From contig JBBRBB010000038.1 of assembly GCA_038206235.1 (NCBI GenBank), positions 1-31,599 on the forward strand: a stretch of DNA of 31,599 nt. Direction: 5' to 3'. Shown here in pieces: positions 1 to 8,000 of the stretch. Origin of the DNA: JBBRBB01 sp038206235. GTDB taxonomy: Bacteria > Bacteroidota > Bacteroidia > Chitinophagales > Chitinophagaceae. Made by a program: the position numbers and the translations under genes. Position 1 is the first letter of the stretch. Each line of letters begins with the position of its first letter. Under the pieces are notes generated by a model. It saw only the letters and a program-made list of their open reading frames with translations, had not been told where the DNA came from and made no database searches.

Positions 1-21
1 CGTTACTTTTTCAACACTCCC

Positions 22-75
22 ATTTCGTCCCAACACCCTCCCACATTGGTTCTTAAGAGGGTATTGGGACGAAAT
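22..75. repeat. Long perfect-like hairpin (19-bp arms)
   Basis: Positions 22-40 and 57-75 are inverted repeats of 19 bp with a single C-A mismatch (34/63), separated by a 16-nt loop. There is no T-run on either side, so it does not look like a simple terminator. It lies in what would be the start of the next cassette to the left of the attC-like element at 149-342, on the cassette-sense minus strand. I see no ORF in 1-148. It could be a leader hairpin or the end of a small mobile element. Confidence 0.6.
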
Positions 76-148
76 AGTCGTTTAACTACCTGATATACAA
101 TTCAGGCCTTAGCGTTGCGTTAGATTATTGAACCGGCGAAATGCTTGC

Positions 149-342
149 AGCTAACGGTAGGGCTTGGCGATGGCAGGGAATTTGAAATTCGTCCGCCCGT
201 AACCGAAGCCGATTGAAAAACTAAAGATGAAGGTAACAACTAAAAGCTAAATTACTAACGTCAAGCTGGAACTATTGCTGATATTGATTTGTAGCCGATT
301 GTTCTTCCGTCTGCCAGCCTATTGCCAAACCTATTGTTAGGC
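149..342 (-). other. attC-like recombination element A
   Basis: This 194 bp element lies 6 bp downstream of the stop of the serine hydrolase gene. Read on the minus strand it begins GCCTAAC (336-342), matching the attC consensus RYYYAAC, and ends GTTAGCT (149-155), close to GTTRRRY. Its arms are imperfect inverted repeats: 164-171 TTGGCGAT pairs with 321-328 ATTGCCAA. It shares most of its length with element B at 1868-2063, including a central block around CCGTCTGCCAG. It is longer than classic attC sites (about 60-140 bp). Assignment as an attC site rests on layout and covariation and has not been tested. Confidence 0.65.
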
Positions 343-348
343 ACATGT

Positions 349-1827
349 TTAATCTGTTTTTTCCAGAAGCATTTTTGTACCACCATATTTATAGAAGATG
401 AATGTTTTAACCCCGTTGTCTGATGAAAATTTGAAATCCAACAAGTCAGGCTCTTCTTTAATTATATAGTGCCCTTGTTCAGTCCGGTATAGATTTAACG
501 GAGCTTGGAATCTTTTCTGATGAGGTTCTTTCCATTGGATAACCAATCCATCTCCTTTTCGGTTAATCTTCCAATCTATTCCCTCCTTGTATCTATAGGC
601 TCCAATACGTTCGTTCAGAGTGTCCGCAGATTCTTTTGTAACTATCCTGGTTTGCATAAATGGCCACTTGTTTTCATTGGCTATGCTTCGCATAATTTCT
701 ACTGCCAGTTCAATATCACCGTCGGAGTTAAGCATTACTACCGCTCCTTGTCCCGTTTTAGTAGTTGAGTACATTAAGGAGTTGTATCCTGCATTTTGTC
801 CAGCGTGCCAAAATCCGTCCACATGTTCAGCTCCTTTTAAAGCAACACCTAATCCCCGGTCATTAAATTCAAACTGAGGCGTTAGCATAGAATCTAATAA
901 TTGTTGGTTCAGAATTTTGTCTGTAATCCCATTATACTCTTGTTGCATTTCAATAAGTATTTTGGCTAAATCTCCGGGTGTAGTCCAGAAGCCAGCAGCA
1001 GCACTTTCAGGATAAACATGATACTTTTCTTTTGCATCAATATTACCATTTTCATCATGCCCTCGTGCAATCTTAAACCCGTTTCTGTCAGGATAATAAT
1101 TATAAGTGCTTGACTGTAAATTAAGCTTATTAAAAATTTCCTTCTCTACATAATTTGTAAATGACATTCCTGTTATGTCTTCTATAAGCTGTTGAATAAT
1201 CAAGTAACCGCCACCAGAATACCGCATAAGCGTTCCCGGTACATAATTCACTATTAAGGCTTTTGTATTGTTGGCAGGTTGTTGCGCTTTGATAATATTT
1301 ATAAGTGGTGGAATAGAATCACTAACACTGTATCCGGCAAATCCATAATCATCAGTAAAGCCTGCTGAATGACAAAGCAAACGCCGTAGTGTTACTTTTT
1401 CTTTTATTGTGAATTTATTCTCAACAATTTTCCAGGAAGTAAGCTTATTGTTGACATCTTCATCTAAAGTAATTTTTCCATCTTTCACCAATTTAAGCGC
1501 AGCCAAAGCAGTAATGACTTTGCCAATGGATGCAATTTGAAATAAAGATTCAGTTGAAACCTTTTCACCCGTACTGGCGTCTGACAGTCCATAAGCTTTT
1601 GTCCACTGTATTTCGCCTTTTTCAATAACCGCAATGCTTAACCCATTTACTTTATAATATTTCATTCTATCAAGAATATTCATTTTCTTGATAGAAGTTG
1701 TGTCAAATGAAATTACTTCTTGAGTTAATCCATTTTCAATTCGATTAACTCTGCTTTCAATGTTAGTTTGACAACAAACAGATATGAATAATAAATTAAG
1801 AAAAGTGGTTACTAAGAAATATTTCAT
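349..1827 (-). CDS. Secreted serine hydrolase, beta-lactamase/PBP-like family, carried on a putative cassette
   Basis: A 492-residue protein of the beta-lactamase-related serine hydrolase family (Pfam Beta-lactamase, class C/esterase-like). A signal sequence ends in LLFISVC|C, suggesting a lipoprotein on the cell surface or in the periplasm. Catalytic motifs are visible: Ser100-x-x-Lys103 (SIGK), Tyr203-Ser-Gly, and His341-Ala-Gly in place of KTG. Such proteins act as esterases, D-aminopeptidases or peptidoglycan-modifying enzymes, and true beta-lactamase activity cannot be inferred. The gene sits between two attC-like elements with its 3' end against element A, as in an integron cassette. 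At 1.5 kb it is a large cassette gene. The ATG start gives a good signal peptide. I see no obvious promoter of its own. Confidence 0.88.
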   Translation of the reverse strand: MKYFLVTTFLNLLFISVCCQTNIESRVNRIENGLTQEVISFDTTSIKKMNILDRMKYYKVNGLSIAVIEKGEIQWTKAYGLSDASTGEKVSTESLFQIASIGKVITALAALKLVKDGKITLDEDVNNKLTSWKIVENKFTIKEKVTLRRLLCHSAGFTDDYGFAGYSVSDSIPPLINIIKAQQPANNTKALIVNYVPGTLMRYSGGGYLIIQQLIEDITGMSFTNYVEKEIFNKLNLQSSTYNYYPDRNGFKIARGHDENGNIDAKEKYHVYPESAAAGFWTTPGDLAKILIEMQQEYNGITDKILNQQLLDSMLTPQFEFNDRGLGVALKGAEHVDGFWHAGQNAGYNSLMYSTTKTGQGAVVMLNSDGDIELAVEIMRSIANENKWPFMQTRIVTKESADTLNERIGAYRYKEGIDWKINRKGDGLVIQWKEPHQKRFQAPLNLYRTEQGHYIIKEEPDLLDFKFSSDNGVKTFIFYKYGGTKMLLEKTD

Positions 1828-1867
1828 ATAGCAAGGTTTTTTTGTCAGTTGTCGGCGGTCTTATTGC

Positions 1868-2063
1868 GCCTAACGGTAGGGCTTGCTGCTGTGCCGGAAT
1901 TCATTGCTCGTCCAGCCCGGAGCCGCAGCCGATTTGAAAAACTGAAGTTGAAGTTAACAACTAAAAGTCGAAAATTGAACGTCGAGCCCGAACCAAAGCT
2001 GATAGCGAACTACAGCCGATTGTTATTCCGTCTGCCAGCATAGCAGCAAACCGAATGTTGGCT
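1868..2063 (-). other. attC-like recombination element B
   Basis: A 196 bp homologue of the element at 149-342, placed 10 bp after the stop of the next minus-strand gene. Minus-strand ends are AGCCAAC (2057-2063) and GTTAGGC (1868-1874). The arms 1883-1894 (TTGCTGCTGTGC) and 2038-2049 (GCATAGCAGCAA) pair at 11 of 12 positions. The same arm in element A has a different sequence that still pairs, which is compensatory change. The GTTAGGC end is the exact complement of the GCCTAAC end of element A across the intervening gene, as expected when both derive from one excisable cassette. Confidence 0.65.
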
Positions 2064-2073
2064 GTCAGGGCTT

Positions 2074-2580
2074 TTAATCTTTAATCCGAATGTGGTCAAC
2101 TTTAACAACTTTATTTTTATCAAAATTGACTGATAAATTATGAAACAAAAATCCAAGTCCGCCACCACCTGCACCCATATCATACGTCCAGGATTTATTT
2201 AGGCTGTCTTGCCATGTTGGTTGTCCTAATAATTTTTTAACCTGATTAGTGTCCTTACCCAATAGGATTTTACTTTTAACAATGTCGTCACCCATTGCAA
2301 ACCTTCCTTCTCTATCTGTCAACCATTTTGATTTGTCAAAGTCGCTGCTTGGCTCTCTCGAAATGAAATAAATAAATATGCCGATGATGCCGACATAAAT
2401 TATAGGTGTCAAAACGATTGTAGAAGTCCAAACTGATATATTTATTTTGGTCTTGTCAGCAATTCGATTTCTAAAAACCCAACGCCAAAAAAAGTAAGTC
2501 GGAATAGAAATACACAGCAGAATGAAATAAACTTCAATGCTCAGTCCGAAAAAAACGGGTATGTCAAGAAGATGTGTCAT
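2074..2580 (-). CDS. Small membrane protein with BamE/SmpA-like C-terminal domain (putative cassette gene)
   Basis: About 168 residues from the ATG at 2580. An upstream GTG at 2626-2628 would extend the frame but overlaps the proposed recombination core, so I prefer the ATG. Two hydrophobic segments (about residues 9-32 and 50-72) precede a soluble tail with 'LLGKDTNQVKKLLGQP' and 'SWTYDMG', resembling the SmpA/OmlA (BamE-like) fold in which a short helix and a three-stranded sheet follow a 'xxVxxLLGxP' motif. The function is unknown. The gene ends 10 bp before attC-like element B and begins about 40 bp after the 5' cassette boundary at 2620-2626, so gene plus element form a ~560 bp unit of typical cassette size. 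Confidence 0.75.
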   Translation of the reverse strand: MTHLLDIPVFFGLSIEVYFILLCISIPTYFFWRWVFRNRIADKTKINISVWTSTIVLTPIIYVGIIGIFIYFISREPSSDFDKSKWLTDREGRFAMGDDIVKSKILLGKDTNQVKKLLGQPTWQDSLNKSWTYDMGAGGGGLGFLFHNLSVNFDKNKVVKVDHIRIKD

Positions 2581-2619
2581 TAAAATTTTCTTTAGAAACG
2601 GAATGACCAATAGCCTTGC

Positions 2620-2719
2620 AGCCAACACGCTAATTTATGCTATAATATGCAACTCTTCAAAAAAAGCCCCTATTGAAAATCAACACCTTAATGTTATACA
2701 TTTTGTATTGTTGTTAGGA
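2620..2719 (-). other. Candidate attI-like or primary recombination site
   Basis: On the minus strand this AT-rich 100 bp begins with TCCTAAC (2713-2719), 9 bp after the recombinase remnant's stop codon, and ends with GTTGGCT (2620-2626). GTTGGCT is the complement of the AGCCAAC end of element B, so it marks the left boundary of the second cassette. The interior bears no resemblance to elements A or B, as expected if this is the array's entry site rather than another attC. The call is inference from position and end sequences. Confidence 0.4.
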
Positions 2720-2728
2720 CAATCCATT

Positions 2729-2878
2729 CTACCAATTTATACCTTCTTTATTCCATAAATCATCAAAAGGGCTAATAATATTTACCAATTGTTTCTTGCT
2801 TACATGCAAATAACGTTCAGTGGTTTTAATATTAAAATGACCCCCAACTGGCGCAAATATGCAGTCAAGCCATGTGCG
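2729..2878 (-). pseudogene. Remnant of a tyrosine recombinase (integrase), C-terminal end, frameshifted
   Basis: The minus strand from 2842 to the TAG at 2729-2731 encodes 37 residues reading GHFNIKTTERYLHV followed by SKKQLVNI and SPFDDL. This is the end of a tyrosine recombinase: the conserved LGH histidine, the Tyr nucleophile in TTERYLHV, and the 'SPFDDL' tail common in Bacteroidota enzymes. Just upstream, in another frame, comes HGLTAYLRQLG. Removing two bases in the G-run at about 2841-2845 would restore QLGHFNIKTT, so the gene carries a frameshift. Everything further upstream (catalytic Arg, core-binding domain) is missing, and the 21-bp repeat array starts instead. Whether it was an IntI or another integrase class cannot be decided from this tail. 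Confidence 0.7.
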
Positions 2879-2904
2879 TTTAGCGTACTTGTGCCAAACC
2901 CAAA

Positions 2905-3218
2905 CTCAAACTCCCACCTGAAAAACTCACGCTCCTGCCAGACAAACTCAAACTCTCACCTGAAAAACTCACACTCCTGCCAGACAAACTCAAACTCTCA
3001 CCTGAAAAACTCACACTCCCACCTGAAAAACCCAAACTCTCACCTGAAAAACTCAAACTCCCGCCTGAAAAAATCAAACTCCCGCCTGAAAAAATCAAAC
3101 TCCCGCCTGCCAAACTCAAACTCTCACCTGAAAAACAAAACAGCCGCCTGAAAAAATCAAACTCCCGCCTGAAAAAATCAAACTCCCACCTGAAAAACAA
3201 AAACAGCCGCCTGAAAAA
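2905..3218. repeat. Fifteen-unit 21-bp tandem repeat
   Basis: Fifteen imperfect units (one of 20 bp) of the type CTCAAACTCYCRCCTGAAAAA run without gaps. Variant units carry CTGCCAGACAAA or CAGCCGCCTGAAAAA. The unit length is a multiple of three, so frames stay open on both strands: Ser/Asn/His/Leu-rich heptads on the plus strand and Phe-Ser-Gly-Glu-Ser-Leu-Ser heptads on the minus strand. The minus frame could begin at a TTG (3258-3260) overlapping the stop of the upstream gene. I do not annotate a protein here because both frames look like by-products of the repeat. 2879-2904 and 3219-3256 hold nothing else recognisable. Confidence 0.9.
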
Positions 3219-3256
3219 ATCAAAGCGGCTGCTATCTCTTCTTCCCTCTCTCAAGG

Positions 3257-3982
3257 TCAATCCACATCCACAAGTTTCTTAAATTGTATTTTACTCACTA
3301 ACTTAAATTCCGGCGAAGAAAAACCAAAAATACCCCTCACCTCATCCTTCGATGCCTGCCCCACATCACACAATCCCGTTTCCGTAGTATAGAGTGTTTT
3401 ATTCCGGGCAATCACTGCCTTATTATAAAGAACAATTGCCGCCTTCACAGCATTATTTGCTTTATTCATATTCACTTGCTTCGCTGTCAGGCTCCCAACC
3501 GTTAAGTCAGCTTTGCTCGGGTTATACTTAGGTTCCGCTTTCAGCACCTTCACCAGCGCATCCATATTATTTACAGTATTATCATAGCTCTGCTGACTGG
3601 CGCTTGTGCCTGCAGGGTCGCCTTCTGTTGGCTTCGCCTTGCTCATTCGCCCTCCCAAAATTTTAGCTGCAATCGTATTCACATCGCTAACGAATGCGGG
3701 TCCCGCACCACAGCTTTTAGCAGCGCTCCTCACTCTCCTCGCAAGCGGCTTCACAGGTGCAAACTCTATTATCCTCGCATTTTCTATCGGCTGAAAAATT
3801 CCGCTTTCACTGTTCACGTCACCCTGCAATCCATCACAGGCAGTATGTTGCGCCACCATCGTTGCAAGTACAATCAAAGGATTCGACGGTGCATAATCTG
3901 CACCAAATCCTCCATTAATTTCATTGAGAGCTTTAAAATTCGCAATATTTTTTGCGTTACCGGTTTCTGAAGTTGATGCCAT
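3257..3982 (-). CDS. Hypothetical protein with internal duplication, upstream of the tandem array
   Basis: A 241-residue soluble protein that I cannot name. It has no signal peptide or membrane segment. Two regions look related: N-terminal 'ANFKALNEI ... YAPSNPLIVLATM' and central 'NNMDALVKVL ... YNPSKADLTVGSL', suggesting a duplicated helical unit of about 100 residues. The composition is rich in Ala, Lys and Asn, with Cys at four or five places. I have the impression that similar 'MxxTSETGxAKNxANF' proteins recur as multicopy hypotheticals in Bacteroidota, but cannot confirm it. The stop codon is followed at once by the 21-bp repeat array, so the repeats occupy its 3' flank. The ATG at 3980-3982 is well placed after an AT-rich leader. 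Confidence 0.75.
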   Translation of the reverse strand: MASTSETGNAKNIANFKALNEINGGFGADYAPSNPLIVLATMVAQHTACDGLQGDVNSESGIFQPIENARIIEFAPVKPLARRVRSAAKSCGAGPAFVSDVNTIAAKILGGRMSKAKPTEGDPAGTSASQQSYDNTVNNMDALVKVLKAEPKYNPSKADLTVGSLTAKQVNMNKANNAVKAAIVLYNKAVIARNKTLYTTETGLCDVGQASKDEVRGIFGFSSPEFKLVSKIQFKKLVDVD

Positions 3983-4064
3983 GAGATTGTTTTTTAAATG
4001 TTCCCCTCAAATATAAAAAGCTTTTACAATCAAAAAATAAAATAATAAAAAATTTTGAAAAACG

Positions 4065-4086
4065 TGTCAGGTTCTTGAACCTGACA
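4065..4086 (-). terminator. Rho-independent terminator of the panE-like gene
   Basis: A perfect 10-bp stem (4065-4074 with 4077-4086, sequence TGTCAGGTTC) with a 2-nt loop is followed on the minus strand by a T-rich run (CGTTTTTC, then AT-rich DNA). The TGA stop of the upstream gene (4067-4069) lies inside the stem. Confidence 0.7.
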
Positions 4087-5041
4087 GGTTAATTCGTAAG
4101 CACTTATTAGCCTGCGTTTTCTTAACCAGTTGTTCATAAATTTTGTTATACGTGGGTGTTAATACATTTAGCTGCCTGCCTGATTCAACAACATAGCCTG
4201 TTAAAGAATTCACTTCGGTTTGCTTACCTTTTTGAAAGTCGCTATGCATTGAAGATGTTGTTTCATAAGGCAGCTTTATCATTTTTTCAATTGTTTTATT
4301 AATTATGTTTTCAGGTAAAACTATATTCTTTTTATCAGCTACGTTTTTTAATTCTGATAAAAGAGAGTGCAGAAGCAATTTGCTCTCATTGTGAGCTAAA
4401 ACTTCTCCGATTGACTTGTCTAAATAGGAAGTTACTGTGGCAATAGTTGAAATAAATAAAAACTTTTCCCAAATAGTTTGCTGAATATTTTCTGAAAGTT
4501 TTGCTTCAAGCCCTGCATTTAAAAAAATATGCTCAGCTAATTTTAATTTTTCTTTTGTGCCGTTTGATGAGCCAAAAAAAAGTAAGCTGATATTGCCTGT
4601 TTCTTTGATAAAACCCGGTGCCGCAAGTCTTGAAACTAAATACACACAACCCTCCCAAACTTCATTATCAGGAAAGATTGATTTTATTCTCTCGTTGCTG
4701 TCTACACCATTTAACAGGGGCAGAATTACAGTCGAAGTGTTTATACAAGGTGAAAGTTGTAATAGGATTTGTTCAAGGTGGTAACTTTTGGTAGTACAAA
4801 TAAGAAAATCAACTATTCCTATTCTATCAGCATCAGAAGTTGTTTTTGCCGGATATGCAGTGAAATTACCTTTTGTGCTTTCAACCTTAAGTCCATTCTC
4901 TGAAATAACTTTTTCATTTTCTCCGCGGGCAATAAAAAATATTTCAGCTTCATCATTATTCTCGTAGTGTTTTGCCAAAAGCGCTCCAAAGTATCCGCCA
5001 ACACCGCCAATACCTGCTATTGCAATTTTTATTTTTTTCAT
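4067..5041 (-). CDS. panE: 2-dehydropantoate 2-reductase (ketopantoate reductase family)
   Basis: A 324-residue cytosolic enzyme of the PanE/ApbA family, which reduces 2-dehydropantoate to pantoate with NADPH on the route to pantothenate and coenzyme A. The N-terminus shows the Rossmann dinucleotide motif (IAGIGGVGGYFG, residues 7-18). Further on come 'CTTKSYHLEQ' with the conserved lysine and 'LLNGVDSNE', which is the family's LxNG motif, then a helical C-terminal domain with 'WEKFLFIS'. Length is normal. The last dozen residues (LRINLSGSRT) run into the terminator stem, so the C-terminus may have been altered by that hairpin. Paralogues with other substrates exist, so the gene symbol is a family-level call. 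Confidence 0.85.
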   Translation of the reverse strand: MKKIKIAIAGIGGVGGYFGALLAKHYENNDEAEIFFIARGENEKVISENGLKVESTKGNFTAYPAKTTSDADRIGIVDFLICTTKSYHLEQILLQLSPCINTSTVILPLLNGVDSNERIKSIFPDNEVWEGCVYLVSRLAAPGFIKETGNISLLFFGSSNGTKEKLKLAEHIFLNAGLEAKLSENIQQTIWEKFLFISTIATVTSYLDKSIGEVLAHNESKLLLHSLLSELKNVADKKNIVLPENIINKTIEKMIKLPYETTSSMHSDFQKGKQTEVNSLTGYVVESGRQLNVLTPTYNKIYEQLVKKTQANKCLRINLSGSRT

Positions 5042-5092
5042 TTTATGATTACGCTAATCTTCTATCGCTGATTGAAACAATTTTGTTGTGCA

Positions 5093-8000
5093 CTATCTGC
5101 TCCCAACTTCATTCACCTTCTTTTTACTGCGTACTGGTTTTGGTTTAGCTCCATACATTTTATCGCTGTCGATATCTATGCTGTAAGAAATGCTGATGCC
5201 CTGCCGGGTGCGGCGACCAATGGCGCCTCCATACACATCAAGGCTGCTGCGGTTAAAAACAATAGCTTTTAAATTACCATTCTTTGAAAGAACTATTTGC
5301 GCAGAAATATCGGGCAGCCACTGAAAGTTGCCCGTTTGTGCTGCGGCGGAACTGGTGAGATTAAAATCGAAGTCGCTGCCAAAAGTAATCAGCAGCTTGC
5401 CATTAAGAAGGCTTTGATTAATTTTCAGATTCACTGATTGCCTGTCAAGTGTATTGTTTGTACCGCCTGCACCGCTGTTAAAGAGTGAGGCGCTGCTGTA
5501 GGTTTGCGTACCAATATCAAACTGCAAACTTTTATCACCTGTTAACCTGTAAAGAAGATTTGATACCAGCTTGTTTACTTCCGATGCAATTTTCTGCGAA
5601 ATGGTATTGATGCTTGTTGATGTTGCAAACTGCTGATTTGCGGCAATGCTGCCATACGGTGCAAATGAGCCAAACACAATTAACCACGTTACCTGCTTCA
5701 GCATTTCATTATCATCGCTCTGCAGCTTGCTTAAAAATAAATTGAAGTTATCATCATTTTTTATGGGGCTGCCCTGCGGAAAATCGAGCCTGAATTGTAT
5801 ATCGGGTTGAGTAAGCCTGCCCGTTAATTCAGCAATTACATACACATCTCCCTTGTATGCCTGCACGGTGCCGCCAAGATTTAATCCCGTGCCGCTTACG
5901 AGATTGCTGAGGCTTACATTCTTTGCAGTGTACAGTGCATCAATGTTTATGCGGGCATTGTAGGGGTCGCCATTCCATTCAATATAACTGTTTGTGCCGG
6001 GCAACAGTTCGAAGGGTTTTTTTACAAGGCTTTGAAAATTGAAATCATATTTTCCTCCCTCAATGTCGTAGCGTCCTTTCATAGTAAGGTCGCCGGTGGC
6101 GGGCACATGAATTTGTAATCTTCCATTGCCCGTGGCTTTTATAATGTCGCCGGTTAGTTCATCGAGAATTACATCTATCTGTGCATTGTTGTTTGCTGAA
6201 ACATCGAGGTCAATCGTAAGGCTCGAAGGTTTTTTTGGTTCGTCTTTTTTTATGCTGTCTCCGTATTGTTTAAATACAATGAAATCTGCTTCGGTGCTCC
6301 CTTTGCTGCTCGATGTTGGGATAAAGATGTGTGAAGTATCATTTACTTCTCCGTTAATTACCATGTGAATATTTTCTTCGGGGCCTTTCAGGCTAAGCGT
6401 TGCACGCCCGATAACTTTTCCGTAAAAATGTTCGTTATCGTTTGGTTTTGTATCAAACAATAACATTTTGTCTGATGACATATCAAGGTTAAAGCTCATG
6501 TTTTTAAAACCGGTTTCATACAATATTCCTTTTACTGTTCCGGAATTGTTGCTGGCGTCGTGAATGGTGAATTGGCCAAACTCAATTCTGTCTTCTTTGA
6601 AGTTGAACAATGCTGAATCAATGGTATAGCGAACTTTGGTGAAGTTTACGGTAAGTGCGCCATCTCTTAATAAAACTTCGCCGGTGAGATGCGGTGAATT
6701 AATATCGCCGTGAAGCGTTACATCGCCGGTGGCAAGCCCGGTTATATCGCTGAATAAACCGCCGAGGAATTCATTTATAAAATTAATTTTTGTATTGTTG
6801 AGATGAGCCGTTGTATTGAGTGGGTTATGGGTTGAGTCTTTTGTATTGTAAGCACCCTGTGCAGTGAAATCGTATTTTTCATTGTTTGATATTACATTGA
6901 ACTGAACTTTGCCATTGGTGCTGTTATAATTGCCTGATACATTTACAATGCCTACGGAATCTTTATCGAGCCTGAAGTCTGATGCTTTGATGTTTGCATC
7001 AATGTTGAACTTTCCATAAAAATCGTGGAGATAAATATTACCGTTTGCAATGCCTTCAAGCTGTGGCTTTCGTAAAATGAGCGGCATAAAATCTGCCATG
7101 TTCACATTCTTTAATCTTGCAACAAGATTGCTGGTATTGCTGCCATCTTCTTCTTCTGTTTCGATAGCTATTTCTTGCAAACCCTGCGTGAACTTTACAT
7201 TATGCGCCGAGGCAAATTTTTTCTGTATCACCAGTTCGCCCTTCTTTTCAAGATTCCATTTCTTTTCATTCAAAACAAATGATGAGGGCTGAAAGTTTAT
7301 GCGCACACCATCGGGCAATGTAAATACATCGGCATTTAATTCAGCGCTGTTTAATGTTCTGTTTGCGCTGGTTGACATATTTACTACAGAGTGGTCATTG
7401 GCAGCAGTTATTTTAAGCTCTGTATTAGGAAAATAAAAACTGTCATTCAAATAAATTCTGCCAACATTTCCTGAAACATTGAGCGTATCATACGTTCCGG
7501 TTCCATTGATTCTTGCATCTTCAAGCGAATAATTTTTGTATTTGAGATAGGGGATTCGTGTATCCAAACTAAACATCTTATCGCCAATGGTATTAATGCT
7601 TCCAAGAACATATACATCGCTAAAGCCTGAAAGATTGGAATCGAGAATTTTTGCATAGCGGTCAAAATCTCTTGTAGTAACAACAAGAGCAAAGTGCTGG
7701 TTGAGTGGTATTGTTTTCGGAGGCTTTATGTATGCAGGATAATAATGGCTAAGGAATGATTGAAAGCTGTTTGGTAAATCCAAAATTTTGTATTGACCCC
7801 GAATGCTTACATCAAACTCGTTGCTTTGCGCCGAAAGAATTTTTTGGTTTGATGAATCGTAATATGAATTTACAGAAAGCGAATCAAAATTCAATCTCAC
7901 TTTATTATGAAGAATGCTTGCGTTTAATATTTTCGCCGAGCCGGTAAATTCATCAATGTTTCTTCCTACAAAGTTTAAATCGAATAAGCCGGTAAGCTCA

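Noticed and set aside
349..1827. Antibiotic-resistance beta-lactamase on an integron
   Set aside because: The SxxK/YSG/HAG set fits the wider esterase/peptidase group, and nothing shows beta-lactam hydrolysis.
1849..2043. 64-codon open frame on the plus strand
   Set aside because: It lies entirely within attC-like element B and overlaps its arms; no start context or family resemblance.
2905..3218. CRISPR array
   Set aside because: Units are contiguous 21-mers with graded variation and no unique spacers, and there are no cas genes.
2880..3260. Open frame of 126 codons on the minus strand (and a 120-codon frame on the plus strand) in the 21-bp repeats
   Set aside because: Both frames exist because the repeat unit is a multiple of three. 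There is no proper start and no independent sign of coding.
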